A DNA stretch of 8,547 nt, taken from the NCBI GenBank assembly GCA_002342985.1, contig DDRC01000174.1, forward strand, positions 1 to 8,547. Reading direction: 5' to 3'. The position numbers were made by a program, and so were the translations under genes. The stretch is from Flavobacteriales bacterium UBA2426. GTDB lineage: Bacteria > Bacteroidota > Bacteroidia > Flavobacteriales_F > PHOS-HE28. How positions within the stretch are numbered: position 1 is the stretch's first letter; each line of letters begins with the position of its first letter. Positions 6,176 to 8,547 of this stretch are shown here, piece after piece. A model generated the notes under the pieces. That model saw only the letters and a list, made by a program, of their open reading frames with translations, ran no database searches and was not told the origin of the DNA.

Positions 6176-7642
6176 CTCCTCGCCCCAGAACCGGGGGTGG
6201 AAATTGAGGAGGTACAGCCTATCGGTGGCCCTGGTGACAGCGGTGTAGAGCCATCGGATGTACTCCCGGTCGATCATCTCCTCCGTGATGTAGCCCTGGT
6301 CCACGAACACCGTGCGCCATTGGCCGCCTTGGGCCTTGTGGCCGGTGACCGCGTAGGCATACTTCACCTGCAGGGCATTCGCATAGGGGTCCTCGCGGAG
6401 CTGCTTCATGCGCGCGGATCGCGAGCTGCTTGGCACGCCTTCGGCCACCGCCTGCGCAAGCAGGCGCATGCGGGGCTGAGGGAGCGCTGGGCTCTCCAAG
6501 GCCAGCGTATCGAGCATGACCTTCGCCTCCAGCTCGCGCTCCTCGAGGCCGGTCCACCAGCCGAGCACCATGTCGGCGAACCGCAGCCCATGCCGCTCCT
6601 CGATGCCGCGCACGCGCTTCACCAGCACCTGCTCGCCGTTGGCGATGAGCCCGGGACGGCCATTGAGGCCTGCCCAGAGGTAATTGTTGCGCACCACCAT
6701 GAGCCGGTCGCCGGGGGAGACCTCCTCCTCGTAGCCATGGATGCGGACGCGCACCTGCTGGTTGTAGAGGTAGGCCCGCTTGTTGCTCCGGCACACCACG
6801 CACACCTCGTCATCCCCATCCCGTGCATAGGCGGACTCCAGGGCCTCCTGGAGCTCATGCCCATTCACACGGATGACATCGCTGAAGGGCATGAAGCGCG
6901 GCAGGAGCACCGCTGAGGCGTCGCCGGAATCGTCCGCCGGGCCGTGCTCACCCAGTGCAACCGAGCGCCCGAGCAGCGCCCGCAGCGCAGTGGCGTTGCG
7001 CAGTATACCCGAGGCATCGGCCTGCCGCACCACCTCGGTGAGGTCCACTGCGCCTGCGGTGAGGCCGATTGCCCGGAGGTCGGAGACGGTGAGCGCCGGG
7101 CTGCGGTCGCTGCCCACGGGTGGCAGCTGCGCCGGGTCGCCCACCAGCAAGAGGCGGCATCCGGGGGCGCCGAAGACATGCTCAAGGAGGTCGCGCAGGA
7201 GGTCGCGCGTCCCGAAGGCTTCGTCGCCGCCGGCAGCGCCGATCATGCTGGCCTCGTCGACGATGAAGAGCGCGCCTGCATCCTTGTTCGCCGCGATGCT
7301 CACGCCCGGGCCATCTTCCCCCTCACCCACCCGATAGATGCGGCGATGGATGGTACTGGCCTCCGCACCCGCGTGCGCCGCCAGCACCTTGGCCGCCCTG
7401 CCCGTGGGTGCCAGCAGGATAACGGGCGACCGCATGGCTTTGAGCGCCCGCACCAAGGCACCCACCAAGGTGGTCTTGCCCGTGCCGGCGTAGCCCCGCA
7501 GCACGAGCGTCGGCAGCTCGCGCTGCGTGAGGAGCAGGCGCTCGAATGCCTCGATAGCCCGCTGCTGGCCCGCGGTGGGCGCATGGCCCAGGTCGGCGAG
7601 CAAGCGTTGGGAAAGGGGCCTGGCTGCGGTGTTCTGGGGCAT
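6170..7642 (-). CDS. RecD/Pif1-like superfamily 1B DNA helicase (ATP-dependent)
   Basis: Predicted ATP-dependent, probably 5'-to-3' DNA helicase acting in repair or replication. With the start at ATG 7642 the protein has 490 residues. A TTG at 7681 would add 13 residues, but the ATG start places the N-terminal helix (TAGQQRAIEAF) at the usual distance. Walker A is GYAGTGKTT at residues 50-58, Walker B DEAS at 129-132, and the SF1 motif GDPAQLPPVG begins at 168. The UvrD-C2-type region has TGHKAQG at 433-439 and the motif VI region YTAVTRA at 466-472. It lacks the long N-terminal region of full RecD2, matching the shorter AAA/RecD-like helicases common in Bacteroidota. It is convergent with the biosynthetic genes and divergent from the membrane protein gene, and is unlikely to belong to the biosynthetic pathway. 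Confidence 0.92.
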   Translation of the reverse strand: MPQNTAARPLSQRLLADLGHAPTAGQQRAIEAFERLLLTQRELPTLVLRGYAGTGKTTLVGALVRALKAMRSPVILLAPTGRAAKVLAAHAGAEASTIHRRIYRVGEGEDGPGVSIAANKDAGALFIVDEASMIGAAGGDEAFGTRDLLRDLLEHVFGAPGCRLLLVGDPAQLPPVGSDRSPALTVSDLRAIGLTAGAVDLTEVVRQADASGILRNATALRALLGRSVALGEHGPADDSGDASAVLLPRFMPFSDVIRVNGHELQEALESAYARDGDDEVCVVCRSNKRAYLYNQQVRVRIHGYEEEVSPGDRLMVVRNNYLWAGLNGRPGLIANGEQVLVKRVRGIEERHGLRFADMVLGWWTGLEERELEAKVMLDTLALESPALPQPRMRLLAQAVAEGVPSSSRSARMKQLREDPYANALQVKYAYAVTGHKAQGGQWRTVFVDQGYITEEMIDREYIRWLYTAVTRATDRLYLLNFHPRFWGEEA

Positions 7643-7698
7643 CGGCTTCGGAACGGGGAACGGCCTTTCGGGGGCAGCCAACGCGCCAAGGCACGGGG

Positions 7699-7717
7699 TG
7701 AAATTATTCTACTTTTG
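7699..7717. promoter_or_regulatory. AT-rich promoter island between divergent genes, with a Bacteroidota -7 box
   Basis: In a strongly GC-rich window this stretch is almost all A and T. On the plus strand, TACTTTTG at 7710-7717 matches the Bacteroidota -7 consensus TAnnTTTG exactly. It would place the transcription start about 22 bases before ATG 7746. I see no clear TTG-type -33 element at the expected distance. On the minus strand the island contains TAATTTCA, only a weak match, which could serve the helicase gene. No operator was recognised. Confidence 0.4.
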
Positions 7718-7745
7718 ACCGCCTTCCAGGGCACCCTTGACCACC

Positions 7746-8498
7746 ATGAAGAGCATCGGCGGCTACATCTTCCCGGTATTGCTGATCATCCTCGGCGGGA
7801 TCATCTTCGTGATCGGCCTTTCCTCCGGACAGAACATGTGGGTGAAGCTCGGCTCCTTCCTCACCCTGCTCACCGGGGTCATCGCGCTGCTGCTGCAGCT
7901 GGGGATCCTGGGGCGCAAGGCCGGGATGGCCATCGGCATCGCCTTCGGCCTGATCGCGGTTTTCCTGGCCTTCCGGAACTACCGGTCCATCGCGGAGGTG
8001 ATCGAGTTCAACGAGCGGAAGGCCGCCTATGACGCGCGCATCATCCAGGCCTTGAAGGACATCCGCGATGCGCAGTCGAAATACAAGGAGGCCAACAACG
8101 CCTACACGGGGAACCTGGCGGTGCTCCGCGATTTCGTCAAGAACGGCACCTACCCGATGGTTCGCAAGGAGGGCCAGGTGCCCGACACCCTGACCGAGCT
8201 GCAAGCGCTGCAAATGGGGATCATCGTGCGTGACACCATCCGCGCTTCCGTGCTCGATTCCGTTTTCCGCACAGCGCGCGCCTTGGAGAAGCGCGTCTAT
8301 CCCTTCAACCCGGACAGCCTGGGCTTCTCCCCGGTCTCCGGAAAGCCATTCCTGCTCACCGCAGGCATGATCAACTCCAGCGGCCGCAGCGTACCGGTGA
8401 TGCTGTGCAAGGACCCCAGCCCGATGGTGGCCGGCGACACCCTGCTCTTCGGCAGCATGGAGAAGGCCACGGTGGCGGGCAACTGGAAGGGCGACTGA
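7746..8498 (+). CDS. Three-helix membrane protein of unknown function, conserved Bacteroidota type
   Basis: The protein has 250 residues from ATG 7746; a TTG at 7737 would add three. The N-terminus is very hydrophobic with three predicted membrane helices, about 7-25, 34-54 and 58-77. A charged helical, possibly coiled-coil stretch follows (about 84-115, including FNERKAAYD and ALKDIRDAQ). A soluble C-terminal domain of ~135 residues comes next. The helical stretch resembles, from memory, a family of uncharacterised Bacteroidota proteins with similar N(E)xRxxxY...LKDIRxAQ segments, most with fewer N-terminal helices. That resemblance is not verified and no catalytic motif was recognised. No signal-peptide cleavage site stands out. 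The gene lies 5 bases before the next start, so the two probably form an operon under the upstream -7 box. Confidence 0.85.
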   Translation: MKSIGGYIFPVLLIILGGIIFVIGLSSGQNMWVKLGSFLTLLTGVIALLLQLGILGRKAGMAIGIAFGLIAVFLAFRNYRSIAEVIEFNERKAAYDARIIQALKDIRDAQSKYKEANNAYTGNLAVLRDFVKNGTYPMVRKEGQVPDTLTELQALQMGIIVRDTIRASVLDSVFRTARALEKRVYPFNPDSLGFSPVSGKPFLLTAGMINSSGRSVPVMLCKDPSPMVAGDTLLFGSMEKATVAGNWKGD

Positions 8499-8503
8499 CC
8501 CCC

Positions 8504-8547
8504 ATGAAGAGCGGAGGCTGGTCGTCGCCGCGCTACCAGAGCGCCCG
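8504..8547 (+). CDS. Start of a downstream gene, 3' truncated by the window edge
   Basis: ATG 8504 follows the preceding stop (8496-8498) by 5 bases and is open to the end. It gives 14 codons (MKSGGWSSPRYQSA) plus two bases. The tight spacing supports co-transcription with the membrane protein gene. The visible peptide is too short for assignment. From remembered gene order in related genomes a DUF3822-type protein is possible, but this is speculation. Confidence 0.45.
   Translation, partial: MKSGGWSSPRYQSA

Noticed and set aside
6197..6916. Plus-strand open frame (239 codons) opposite the helicase C-terminal half
   Set aside because: It is antisense to conserved helicase motifs. Its His/Leu/Ala-rich translation is typical of reversed GC-rich coding DNA.
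6944..8032. Plus-strand open frame (362 codons) across the helicase 5' region and the membrane protein gene
   Set aside because: It runs antisense through the Walker motifs of the helicase and out of frame through the membrane protein, so it is a shadow frame.

Overview
The window carries the 3' end of a hybrid polyketide/non-ribosomal peptide biosynthetic cluster followed by conserved housekeeping-type genes. The DNA is GC-rich, no gene start is preceded by a convincing Shine-Dalgarno sequence, and an exact TAnnTTTG-type -7 box lies upstream of one gene. The last two genes look like families I associate with Bacteroidota. Together these suggest a GC-rich member of the Bacteroidota, perhaps a Flavobacteriales-like environmental lineage. 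This assignment is inferred, not proven.

Bases 2-562 hold the C-terminal part of a class III PLP aminotransferase (AMT) domain of the glutamate-1-semialdehyde aminotransferase type found inside PKS/NRPS lines, with its characteristic post-AMT linker. The upstream protein, probably a PKS module ending in AMT, runs off the left edge. After 36 bases comes a one-module NRPS (599-4543) with the order condensation, adenylation, carrier, thioesterase. By hand alignment its adenylation pocket reads D-A-L-W-L-G-G-T-F-K, most like valine-type codes. A free-standing thioesterase (4665-5411) is a close paralogue of the NRPS C-terminal thioesterase. A GTGA stop/start overlap then leads into an Sfp-type 4'-phosphopantetheinyl transferase (5408-6169), which would activate the carrier domains.

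A plausible assembly logic, partly inferred, is as follows. The upstream PKS builds a beta-keto acyl chain and the AMT domain converts it to a beta-amino acyl chain. The C-A-T-TE module then adds one amino acid (possibly Val or similar) and releases the product. The second thioesterase edits or assists, and the PPTase primes the carriers.

At 6169/6170 the cluster ends abruptly against a convergent RecD/Pif1-like SF1B helicase gene (minus strand, 6170-7642), with the two stop codons directly abutting. Divergent from the helicase, across an AT-rich promoter island, is a 250-residue protein with three predicted membrane helices (7746-8498). The first 44 bases of another gene follow at the right edge. 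I saw no tRNA, rRNA, CRISPR array, insertion sequence or convincing intrinsic terminator.
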